Assembly (NCBI GenBank): GCA_950295325.1
Contig: OX485806.1
Location: 17,980,001-18,044,000, forward strand
DNA: 64,000 nt
From: Polytrichum commune
Taxonomy: Eukaryota > Streptophyta > Polytrichopsida > Polytrichales > Polytrichaceae
Reading direction: 5' to 3'
A program made the position numbers and the translations under genes. The notes under the pieces are model-generated. The model made no database searches. It had not been told where the DNA came from and saw only the letters and a list, made by a program, of their open reading frames with translations. This document shows, one piece after another, positions 26,701 through 38,900 of the stretch (the stretch's first letter is position 1; every line of letters starts with the position of its first letter).

Positions 26701-26905
26701 AGTGCAATTTTCTGATGAAGGGGAGGGTGGTGAAATATTTATAGGTGAATGTTCTGGTGTCAACAAATGTGGCAGAAGAAGGCCTTGATATCCAAAGTTG
26801 CCACCTCGTAATTCGTTTTGATCTTCCAAAGACACCCTGCAGTTTAATTCAGTCTCGGGGCCGAGCTCGTTGCCTTAACTCCACTTACATATACCTTGTA
26901 AAGAA
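20798..26905 (+). other. DCL4 helicase domain, exons 1-12
   Basis: Exons: 20798-20883, 21514-21691, 21934-22047, 22739-22873, 23064-23148, 23753-23817, 23921-24061, 24678-24815, 25072-25227, 25491-25588, 26130-26325, 26745-26905. Motif I TGCGKT has its Lys at residue 53. Motif II is DECH at residues 155-158, in exon 4. Motif III is MTASP (exon 5). Motif IV region is CIIFVERK (exon 11). Motifs V and VI are [12 protein letters not shown] and QSRGRAR (exon 12). All ATPase motifs are intact, so the helicase looks functional. Exon 10 uses the acceptor TTGCAGAG, the second of two overlapping AGs, to keep phase. Confidence 0.92.
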
Positions 26906-29900
26906 GTAAGTAAAACTACGACCTGAAAAGGTTGCTTCGTAATCCTGACATTCTACCTTTGCAAGTGTCTTTATTCATTTTAATTGTAGATGCGGCCTGA
27001 TGAAGATCTTTGTAAACTAATAATCTTGCAGTTTATAGGAGATTTAGATCATGTATAAATGACAGCTGTTTGATTTGGTTCTCATGTGTTTCAGGCATGA
27101 CAACAAACAGACAGAGCTTTTACAGCAGTTTAAGATGAATGAAGTATCAATGAAGGGGAAAGCATCAAGCAGGACTGCGCCGGTTGAAGAATTAGAAGCA
27201 CTTGAACCTACACTACTTGAAACGTTTCAAGTGAAAAGTACAGGAGCGTCAATTAGTACAGACTGCAGTATACCATTACTTTATCGCTATTGCGAGGTGC
27301 TGGCTTATGACAGGTGTGTACTTTTGGGATTATTTAATGCATTCCAAACCTTGGCTATGGTCCTTCTTCAGAAAGAATGAATCAGGGCACTTAAGGTAAT
27401 GTGTCCAGATCTGGGTGAGTTGGCTATAAGGTGAGTTTGAGAGTTTGAGAGTTTAACCCAGATTTTCTTAAGGCTTAAATTAACATGGTATGAGAGTGGG
27501 GCTGGGCTATATAAAACTGGCTTACCAACTTCTCGTGCTAGGATTGCTGGGCTAAGCTAGCCTTTCATAGGCCAGGCAGGGATTTAGGGTGGCAGATTCC
27601 ATGGGTCAGATCTCAATTGAGATCCTAGAGTGGACTCAAATTTTTTTGGACTGAAAGAGGAGATCTAAAGGTTTCACCCAACATTCAAAATATGGCTCTG
27701 ACACAAGTTGCTCTACTGAGTTGTTGACAGAAAAGTCCCTCAAAGAGGGACCAGACTTTGGTCCGTCTTTGAGGGACTTTGTGGATAACTCATTTGCAAA
27801 CCATTACGGGTTGCATTGTGCTTGTGAAGTAGGTTTCTCATGTACTCAAGGAACTACACTTTTTGGATGCAGTTTCCGCACTTCAACACTTTCATTTGAA
27901 TACTCCGATGGTGGCAGTGGAGATGTAAAATGCGAAGTATTCTTCACTACAGGTGAAGTTTTACAGCGAGTCGAAGGGCGGGCGGCTTCTTCACCATCAG
28001 ATGCAAAGCGAATTGCTTGCTTGGATGCGTGCAAGCGTTTATACGAGTGTGGAATGCTTACAGATCTCCTCTTACCCAAAATTCAGGAGGATGAACATCC
28101 TCTTGTAAATGTTGCTCGAGGAAATAATCATGTTGCAGGTACAAGATTTCACTTTTATGTCTGACTTTGTACGCTTGCTTGTACAAGAATACTTGTCAAG
28201 TTGATGATGTCCCTTGTCAATTTGGCAAGTATACATTTTCTTTGTGATTTAAAGTTCCTACTACACTGATTATGGTAAATAGTGTGAGCAGATGTGTACT
28301 GTGACTTACCCTAGGCAATCCTATAGTGTTGCCATGCTCCCGCGATATACCCACCTCCTTCCTCGTAGGTTGGAATTCTTTCAAATGCACACTATTTTCT
28401 ATCCAACAGAATTGTTGCATCCTACAACATGGACCTCTGATGTTAAATATTGTGGGCTGGTAAATAGTGTGCACTAATAGTATTACCCCCAATGTTCTCG
28501 CATGGAAATATGCTCCATAGTGTGGTCCACTAGTATATTGTGTTGTTGAGCACATTGTGACAATTCAAGGGCCAATCTTAAAGGCGAGAGGGAAGTGTTG
28601 CATGCAAGCGCACCTGTCATCCATCCATGTTAAAGACTATGCTCCCTATAGGTTTGTGCTTAATTTATCTCTGTCTGTGTTCCATTAGAGTAATTCAGCA
28701 TCCATGAAGGTACTTCCGGTGTCAAATCAACTATTAGACCACTCTACAGGTTCCATACTATTTCAGGACTTTTTTGTTGGATGAACGAGGGGTACACTCA
28801 CATGCAACTCTAGACCAACTCTAGACCAAAAAGTCTCCTAGGATTGTCTGTTTGTTATTACTAACAAGTAAAGGCCAGAAACAATCTGAGAAACATAAAC
28901 AGTTTCTTGTGACAAATATTCCTCAAGTTTTCAGTAGCTCCATACCATTTGATGCAAATTTTGATAAAGCCATATCACTAATAAAGCCATTTGATTACTA
29001 ATAAAGGACTTTTCAATGGTAACCAAGAGCATAGACATAAGGTAAGAGGGCTTGATTTGGTTACTTATCTTTATAAAACACCTATATTTGAGTGGTGTGT
29101 GGTTAAATATGGATGTAAGAGCAGATACCATAAGACATCTGTCTAGAAGAGATTGGACTACGTGCTCAAAATTTATTAAGAATCCTAGCTTCAATAGTCA
29201 ATATAATTGGGGGACCTATATGATCCTTTAATAAGAGAATTTCACTTTGATAATGATAAAGAGATTATATATATATATAGATAGATAGACAGATAGATGA
29301 GCTCTGAAAATCATGAGGACAATGGCTACGGCCTCAGTTTGCATTTGCTAATTATCTCTGACTAATCACATGTTTAATTTCATAAGAGATGTGTGTTCAG
29401 AGCTAAAAATGTCCGTTTTAGGACCCCTTACCTTGTAGGTATCTAGCAGTAAATGTTAGTATGGAGTTAGGCTTATGCTTGCAAATCAAATCTAACCTAA
29501 ACCTTAATCCATGTTGCAGAAAAGCTTCCATCACAAGTGCACTCGACAATTGTTCCAGAAGCTTTTAGTGGGACATGGGCGATGGCAGAATCTGGGGTGA
29601 CATTGTATGCTTACACAGTGAGCTTTGTTCCAACACCCAATGATAGGGCGTATGTCAATTTTGGATTGTTTTTAGAATCTGACTTGGGACCAGAGGCGGG
29701 AACCATGGAGGTTGAACTCCAGCTTAGAAACAGAAGGCTTGTGAACACCAAGTGCTTGCCTTCTGGAAGACTACATTTTGAACAGCATCAGGTGATTGAT
29801 CTTTTTACTTCAGCCACTTTTCACCTTTCAATTATTTTGCGACCTTTAAAAAAACAATATATCTGTTTCCAGCCCTACATCATTGATTGTATAATGATGA

Positions 29901-32900
29901 ATTCTTATGTTTGTCATGCATATTTTTATAATGCAGCTGCATGATGCAAAATTGTTCCAAGAACGACTCATTAGCTCCATTTTGGATCAAACACTTGGTC
30001 ATAATATCACCGGGGAGTGGAATTCGAATCGGCTTTACCTCCTCCTACCTCTAAAAGAAAACGTCAGGGCAACGTCACATTTGTCAATCGACTGGGAATG
30101 CATCGCAAAAGTGATCTCAGATGTTGAGTACAAGCCTCAAAAGTACATATCTCGAGACGACGAGTCTGGAGATGATCATCATCTTGTAAAAATATGGGAC
30201 GGTGATGTTCCTGTCAATTTCGTTATAGATTCGGTGGTTCAAACAGTTCACAATGGCTTTATCTATTTTGCAAGGGAGTTGATTCATGACCTTACTGCAA
30301 TGAGCCCCATGGTCACTAAGCCCAATGATACCTACTTTGAGTTCTTCAAACAGAAGTAATACCCTAAACCTACATGATCTTTTTTCTATAAACTATATGA
30401 TAAGTTGCTTGCATATTAGAGTTATCCTTTAACTCAATGGGTCTTTCATCGGGAGTTGGTCCCCTATGATTTTGCATTGGTTGCTTTGCTTACAAAGTCA
30501 ATAATGTCTTTCCACTTGTGGTCCATGATCGGAGGTAGTGAATGACTTTGATTGGAGAGCAACCTATTTTGGTTCATTGAGGGCCAAACTCATTTTAGCA
30601 CATCTTTGAATGTCAAATTGAGTTTGACCTCAATGATCCAACATAGAATTTTCTTTGTTCAAACCTCCACTCTACCACGGAACAAGCACTAAACTTACCG
30701 AACATGGAATGTATTGTATGCTTAACAACTAATCCCTCGCCAAAAGTCTTGTTGAGTGAAAGGATAACTCTATTGTCAAAGTTTTCAAATTTTATCTTCT
30801 TAAGTACAAGGATAGCATGAATGAGGTTGAAGAAACTGTTCCCTTCTCTTTGAAATGTGTACACCAGGCATAAGACAACCCTACAGCATTTACAGCAACC
30901 AATGTTGAAGGCCAAAAAATTCATCCAAGTCCACAGCCTTTTAACCGTTCATAATAATAATGAACGCCCAGGTTAACTTTCTATCTCTTTTTCTCCTCCT
31001 TCTGGCTTCATGAGTCACCTTCCCCGTTCTGCAAATGTTTTGGTCGTTATTTCCATCTTGTATTAGAGATATCCTTCAATTCAATGGTATTTTCCGTCGG
31101 AAGTTGGTCACCTATGATTTTCATTGGCTGTTTTGCACGCAATATCAATAATTTCTTCTTTCCACTTGTGGTGCATGCTCGGAGGTGGTGTTCAAATTTG
31201 AATGAAGAGTTAGCTATTTCGGCTCATTGAGGGTCAAGCTCATTTAGCACCTCTTAGCATGCCAATTTGAGTTTGATCCTCAGTGAACTGATACAGAATG
31301 TTCTCTGTTCCAACCTGCACACTACCTCCAAGCATGCAACTCAAACTAACCGACCATGGAAGGTATTCTTTGCAGAACAACCAACTCACGACCAAAAGTC
31401 ATACTGAGCTAGAGGATGACTCTGTTTATTTAGTACTTCAGAGGAGGCAATTTGTTGGGCATTATACTTTTAACAAAGAAAGTGCATAGCAGTAGTTTTA
31501 ATGAGGTAATAACTCTGTGAAATTCTACAGCTGCGGATGAATTGAAAGCTGAGCAATTGGTTGAGTTGCCTCTAGAGTTGTGCAAAATAATGGTGAGGGG
31601 GATATCCTGTGGCCTTGCAAATGGAGCTTCCCTTTTGCCGTCATTTATGCATCGTCTTGAAGGACTTCTTCTGGCAATACAACTTCGGAAGACTCTTTCT
31701 CAGTCTTATCCTGAAGCCTCTCAAGTGTCTGCAAACGTGGTAAACTTAAAATACAAAAACCTTGTTGCCTCTTGTTATTACGTGTGTTGAGTGACCATAG
31801 TGTAAAGTGACCTCAGTGCTGACAACATAATTGGTGCTTACCATGTTGAGCAGATGCTGGAGGCAATAACAACGAGCAAGTGCCAAGAGAGCTTCAGCCT
31901 TGAAGGTCTGGAACTTCTGGGGGATGCTTTTCTTGAGGTTGCAGTTAGTGAGAATCTCTTTCTGGTCAACAGTAACTTTCAAGAGGGTAAATTATCACAG
32001 CTGCGAACATCCATTATATGCAATTCAGCTCTAGAGAAGCTTGGCAAAGAGTGTGGCATAATGGTGAGTACTTTATCCAGATCTCGCCATGAAACAAAAT
32101 TTTCTACGTTTGATTGCAATTTCCTTGAGTTGTTGATGCTTTTTGATGCCGATTGTCTTTTCTGAAACATTAAAATTTGCACATTCTTAAAATACTTACC
32201 AATCATCCAATCAACAATTATATAAACTTGGTCCAGCACAGCCGATCTAGTGCAGTTTGAAATTGATTCATGAGCAGTTTATAAAGAGAAAGAGAAGCAC
32301 GCACAAGCCAAAGCAATCACCAGATTAATCGATTCATGATGACTGAAGTAGATCAGGTTCGCTATTGTGTGAAGTTGCAGTAAAAAATGACTGTTCTTGT
32401 TACACTCACATCTGAGTTCAGGTCACCACACAACCTAAGACAATTGAACTTAAATCTACATACTTTGACAGATAGAGATGAAACAAAGCATCGTCTTGTG
32501 TTTCCCAGTGTACGAGAATATTGGCTCCCTATTTGTCTTTCAATGAAAGTTGGATGTGTTTCGCACTTATTAAACATGAAGGCTTCTTCTAAATCCTAGT
32601 GTTTGAGGCAATAGAGAAATCGGCAAAGTCTCTCAAAGAGAGACCAAACTAGGAGTTTGGCGCTTCTTTGCGGACTTTCTATAAAAGCTCATTAGAGCTT
32701 CTTGTGTTGGAGCCCAATCTTGAAAATTGGGTGAAACTCCTTAGACCTCCTCTTTCGAGGCAAAGAATGTGAGAACTTCAGGATCTAAAGCACGGTCTGA
32801 CCCATGAGCCCTGCCACCCTAAATGGCAGGTTGGCCTATGCAAGGCTAGCTTGGCCCACGATCCTAGTATGACAAGCTAGTAAGCCAATTATTTATATCC

Positions 32901-35900
32901 TGACCCCACTCTTTTACCAAGCCTTCAGAAAACTTGGGTGACTTCATACAGAAACTCTCAAACTCACCTTCTAGCCAACTCACTTGGAGTTTCACCTGGA
33001 GACTTTATGGAAAACTTTATTACAGCAAGAAACTCTTGAACTGTCACATATCCTTCTATCTAGCTTGTTCTTGTGAGATGTAATGCAGTGAGACGCTAAT
33101 GGTTCTCAATTGAAATCAATAAGATCCTTATGAAATATTTTTCTGCTCATTATCTCACATCCTTTGGTTGCTCTTGGATGCAGAATTACATTCGCGACAT
33201 CCGATTCTGTCCAAATGACTGGGCAGCACCAGGGCGTGCTGTAGAGTGTGAGAAGGAAAACATCCATGTAAACAAAAATAGAACAAGAAGGCAGGAAACT
33301 GTCTTACATGGGAAGACAATCGCAGACGTGGTTGAGGCCCTCATAGGTAATAACTGTAGACATTGAAGAAAATTTGTTAGAATTGTATTTTTCCCAATTA
33401 CCATTTCTATTTAGGTGCTAAGGTGTTCAGAGTATAAGTTCCGCATATGGTCAAATTCGGAGTGGTTATTCAACAAATCAACAGATATTCTATATTTCTT
33501 CTTTACTCATTTGATTCAATCAACAAATGCATCTAAAATCTGCACCTTTACGTGCAGGGGCACATTATGATCAGGGTGGTGAGAATGCCGCACAGTCTAT
33601 GATGCGATGGTTTGGACGTGACGTTGGAGTTGACCCTCAAAAGAGGCATGAGGCTCGCACACGAAAGAACGGGCAACAAGGACTCTTGCCTGCTAGTAAA
33701 ATTGTTCAACTCGAAGGTCTGCTGACTTACAAATTTGAAAACAAGGACCTACTCGTGGAAGCACTAACACATGCCTCTTATGGACCCTCCAGTCGCGATT
33801 CTTATCAGGTACAATAATCCCATGTTTCTCTAATACAAAAGGTCCCTAGACTGGTCATGATTGTATACTAATCTCAGCTATGGTTTGAGGTTTAGGGTTT
33901 AGGGTTTAGGGTTTGCATAACTTCACCTACATGGCCAGAATAGATTTATCCTTTAACTCAATGGGCCTTGTCGTCAGGAATTGGGCCCTCATGATTTCCA
34001 TTGGTTGTTGTGCATACAAAATCAATAATTTCTTTCCACCTGTGGTGCATGCTCAGAGGTAGTGTTTGAATTTGAATAATGAGCAATCTAATACCTACCG
34101 AACATGGAAGACAACCAATTCCCGACCAAAGCCATGTTGAGTTAGAGGAAAACTCTAATGCGCCATTTACAGGCAAAGAAAGAGAGTGATATGTAATGAA
34201 AAGTTTTGGGGTCATGAAGCACATGAAGGAGAATATACTGGAAACTCTTTTGCTTTCCTTCAGCTACCTCTAAATATTTGTGTGGAGTATGGTTGACATA
34301 GAGATAGATGTGGAATCCCAAGTTGATGTTTGAATGTCTTGTTGTATAGATAGCATGATCATTCCGTAGTTATTTGCTCCATTCCATGAACGGGCTGAAT
34401 ACCTTGATTTCCACTCAGCTTTGGAATTTCAAAAACTCCTTTCAAAAGGAGTTTACAATATTATTATTTCTTTGTACAGAGGTTGGAGTTTTTGGGAGAT
34501 GCTGTGCTTGATTTTCTGATCACGAAACACTTCTATAAGCACTTGGCACCGTTGAAACGGGACCCTGGATTGCTCACAGACTTAAGGTCAGCTGCAGTGA
34601 ACAATGAGTGCTTTGCGCGCGTGGCAGTCCGCCATAGTCTACACCAGTACCTCCTGTACAATTCTCAAGATCTCGCCAAAAGCATCAACTCTTATGTTAA
34701 GTTTGTACAAGATTCCACATCTGATGCTGAGTCATCCTGTCATGGCTGGGCAGGGGATGACGGTCCCAAAGTAAGACTTCTGTACTCTTATCAATTCCTC
34801 TGTGCCTGACAAAGCATTATGGACTAGGTAATGGATTCGAGGACCCTGCCACAGGCTGTAGTCGGCACCCAATACCCAACTCAATGAGGTAAGTATTGGG
34901 TGCCTACTACAACTGATGGCAAGGTGACACATGTCCATTCTTGAATGTAATGCTCAGGCCATTCAGCAAGGTCATCAATTATGGGGTGATAATTTGTATC
35001 CTTGTATCCAATCAAGAATAGACTCATTAGCACAATCACTTGGTTTGACCACTGCAAACTAGGTAATGGATGTGAAGAGCCCTGCCATGGGCTGTAGTAG
35101 GCACCCAACCTACTGAGCAGCGAGGCTAGTATTGGGTGCCTAAATCAACCCACTAAAGGGTGACACAAGTCCATCATCGGATGTAGTGGTTAGGCCACAA
35201 TAAGCTCATCAATTATGGGTGATAATGTGCCTCCTTGTATCAATCAGGAATAGGCACATCAACAGAATCACTTGGCCTGACCAGTAGTATTGTCGCTTTT
35301 CATCCCTAGGTGCATAACTTTGTTCAACTGAGTTGTACTGTCACGGGTGTGCTATACTAGCCATTCTTCTTTGCCTGTTCAGGGTATTCCAGGACGGTAA
35401 TTGTTTCTCCAATCCTATCAACTAAACTATAGCTATAGTTATAAAGTTCAAAAGTTAAAGCTCATGGCGGGAAGTTCTTTTCTAGATCAATAATGTTTTT
35501 CCATTATGCACCACCAAATGATCACAACTTTGGCTGTGTACCTATGGACAACAATTTGACACGACATCTTACCATTCTCCCAGGTGTTGAGTGACTTGGT
35601 GGAATCGTTAGCCGGCGCAGTATTTGTAGACTCAAATTTTGATCTTGATACTGTTTGGCGTATTTTCAAAGAAATCCTGCGGCCTTTGGTTACACCTGGA
35701 ACCTTACGGCTAGAACCTACTCGGGAACTACGGGAGCTTTGTCAGTCATTGAAGTTCAATGACCCAGAATTTAAAAAGACACATGGAGCCAAGGGAGATT
35801 TTGAAGTCGCTGTCACAGTCTATATGAATGACACGCAGTTTACAGAAGTTGCTCGCAAGGCGGACAACAAAAGTGCTAAGAAAGCTGCTGCAATCCAGGC

Positions 35901-38900
35901 ATTGGCGAAGCTCAAGGTAAAGCACGAATCCCCATATCTCCTATAAGGTTTACCAGATTGTCATCTGCCTAATCAATCATAATGTCTTGGTTTCTTGACT
36001 TTCCCATTCTGAACTTTGATGGCATTCTGTACTCTGCAGCAACACAAACTACTGCCTGTTGTTTGTATTGCCCTCCCACTTTAAATTTAATGAAAGATTT
36101 GAAGTTGCAAATTTCACTGCAACAGACTTGCTTAAAGAATGGTGTTGAGGTATGGAGCCTTAAGGTAGGTGAGCCTAATTCTGTTACTAACCTTGATCAG
36201 ACACCTATATTTGAGTGGTGTGTGGTTATATGTACATCTAAAAGCAGACAACAAAAAGATATGTCTTTAAAAGAGATTAGACTACATGCTCAAACTTTGT
36301 TAACTATTCTAGCCTCAATAGTGAACATAAATGAGGGTGCCTATATGACCATTTTATAAGAAAGAGAATCTTCAGTCTAATGAATAAGATATTCCTAGGA
36401 GCTCCAACAAATATGAGGAAAATGGATACCACCTCAATTTGGATTTGCTAATCATCTTGCACTAACCATGTGTGTCATATCCTTAGAGAAAGGGGGTGCA
36501 GAGCTAAAAGTGTCCATTTCAGGTCCACTGAAGTGAAAGGTGGTCCATTTTGAGTTACACAACTTGCAGATTAGTTGTGGAATAGAGATCTTGTTGCACG
36601 ACACAAGTTGCATCCGTCGCTTTCAAATGACATGGAAATTAATATGTTCTATTGGCACAGTCCTCCATGATGTGTTCTGATATGTTCTGTATCTCAAACT
36701 TTGTGGGTTATCTTGTTTCCAGACTCTTGATAAAGAACATTTCAAGAGCCGTTTGCTGAAGCGAGAAGCACTGTCCACAAGATCGTTTTCACCTCTCGTG
36801 GATGTTCCGGAGGATGCAGAATCTACAAATACTAATGCAGATACTAGTATTACAAACGCTAGTCACTGCAATGACCTTGGAGTCGTTGGCCACTCCTTCA
36901 CTCCATCCACGAAAAATAAGACTGGTGAGTTGAACTAGTTCAATTGGAAGTTGCTTTCAATCGGCTCGATACTTTCAAGAAAAGATAAACGTCATCATCC
37001 CGTCAGGTTTTGCTTCGATTTGAAGGAGAAGGTGGCTCCAACTTGAATTTGATCCTCGTAGAAGGTCACTAAGACTTGAGTGCAGAGGCAAACTTTTTTG
37101 CCCATGGGTGTTGGCAACTGAGGCATAACTAGCTTTAATAGTTTGGGCAACACTCCAAAGCAAACATGCTCCAAAGATGGCATTAATTCAATATGATAGA
37201 CACCCATCAATGAACTTTGACCACCTCCAGAACATGGCAGTTCAAATTCTCACATTAATGTATTCCAATTTTGTACATGTGTGTCTAGTTTAATCAAGGA
37301 TCCACATCCATCATGTCATTCACTTTGACATAAAACAAGATTTTGACTAGCTGCCCCAATTTAGAAACTTTAACTTTGCGACCGTTGGATCTTCTCAAAA
37401 TTTTGTGGAATGAAGACATTTTTGTCTCCACGCTTTCATTATGGAATTGGCTTCTACGTACAAGTGGATGTTTGAAATAAATGTTGGTCATAGTGGACTC
37501 AAATACCCTCAACATCAAGGATCGTATAAAAATTCTAGTACATTAAGGGTTAACTACACGCCTAGTCATGTTCCACTTAAACATAGGTGTCCAATTCCTT
37601 AGAGTGATCACATAATGCCCACATACATATTGCCAATTAGAAAAAAGTTAGCCATGTTCTGTGAACAACGGTTGCATGCAGTTGTGAGTTTGAATTTGCT
37701 ACTAACATAGTAGTGGAACGGTCTAACTTGGTATTTCCTTCAGGCGTCGCATAAAAATTGGTGTGCTATGTTATTAGAGTGATTGCAAGACCTGATGATG
37801 ATTAGTGATGTGAGCCACACTAAATTAGATATTTAGTGTTTAATGTTCACAACAGACATGTTTCGTTTTGATCAAGGCAGACAGCTGAGGGTTCAAATTC
37901 ATGCTGCAGGTTCGAATAATGCTGAGTCTGCACAAAATTCCCAAAGCAGGAAAGCGGAGTATGTGAACGAAATAAAGTCTTTTATCTCATATTCTGGCCA
38001 CGGAACAGATGTTGTGCACCTATCAAGGGAAAGTGTGTGCTCCAGAGAGGAATCCTTGAACCAAGTGGATAGTGGAGATGATATATTTTACGATGCCCAA
38101 TCAACAGTGGAATACTGTGAAATCATAACACCTCCAGATGTGATGGAGACTGCCACATCATCATTCTGGGAAACAGGGCTCAATACTGGGGGTCTAAATT
38201 CAGAAGTCCAAAACCCTATCCATAGAGAGGATTCAGCAACATTTAAATCACCGAAGAATACTACGTTCCCAGACACTGCCACATTTCCTCTTTCTGGACA
38301 TGATTATGTTCCACAAAGAGATCAGGAACTCCCAAATCTTGTGGACACATTGCAGTCAGGAGGCAACATCCCAGCATACCAATCCGAGGTTTATTCCATC
38401 GTGGACTTCCTTCGCAGATCCAAAATCGGTGATTTGCGGGATGCTCCTATGTCAAACACCACACCTAAATCTGGCAAATCTACTCATTTGAACGGAAGCT
38501 CAAGCTATTTATTTTCAGGAGAAGCAGCTACTGATTACTTCAATTCATCGCATCATCGAACAAGCCAATTCATTCCACCCGCAGCTCCTCCTCCAACAGA
38601 AGAACCAGGTTCGAACTTTGACATCTAGAAGTTTCAATTTTGTGTCATAACATTCTTGAGTACCGTGTAGTCTCCCAGGACAAGTGGAAATATCTAAGAA
38701 TTGTTCGGATAACATAAGAATTGTTCCAATTGGGGCACACGCCTTCAATTGGATCTTGAGAAGTGGAATCTGAGTAGAGTCACACAATCTCTCATCTTTG
38801 TGTGACCAGACCATGTCAAGTTTGAATGAATTTTTGCCTTCAACGCTTCTATAGCATGTTAGCAAGTTACAGTAAAATCAAAACTTTTCTTCTTCTGAAG

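Larger units (their letters stand above)
33558..35700 (+). other. DCL4 RNase IIIb domain, exons 21-23 (5' part)
   Basis: Exons: 33558-33808, 34480-34770 and the start of 35584-35916. [21 protein letters not shown] gives the first Glu/Asp pair, [17 protein letters not shown] the second. [21 protein letters not shown] is the conserved helix between them. All catalytic residues are intact. Confidence 0.93.

Noticed and set aside
27460-27530. Primer-binding site of an LTR retrotransposon (GGTATGAGAG word)
   Set aside because: No LTR pair, no gag/pol coding sequence and the word is imperfect.
33891-33914. Chromosome end or telomere fusion
   Set aside because: Only three units, inside an intron of an otherwise intact gene.
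37843-38628. 261-codon frame with its own ATG, a possible separate gene
   Set aside because: An acceptor (GCTGCAG at 37903-37909) and a donor (CCAG/GTTCG) in matching phase make it DCL4 exon 25.
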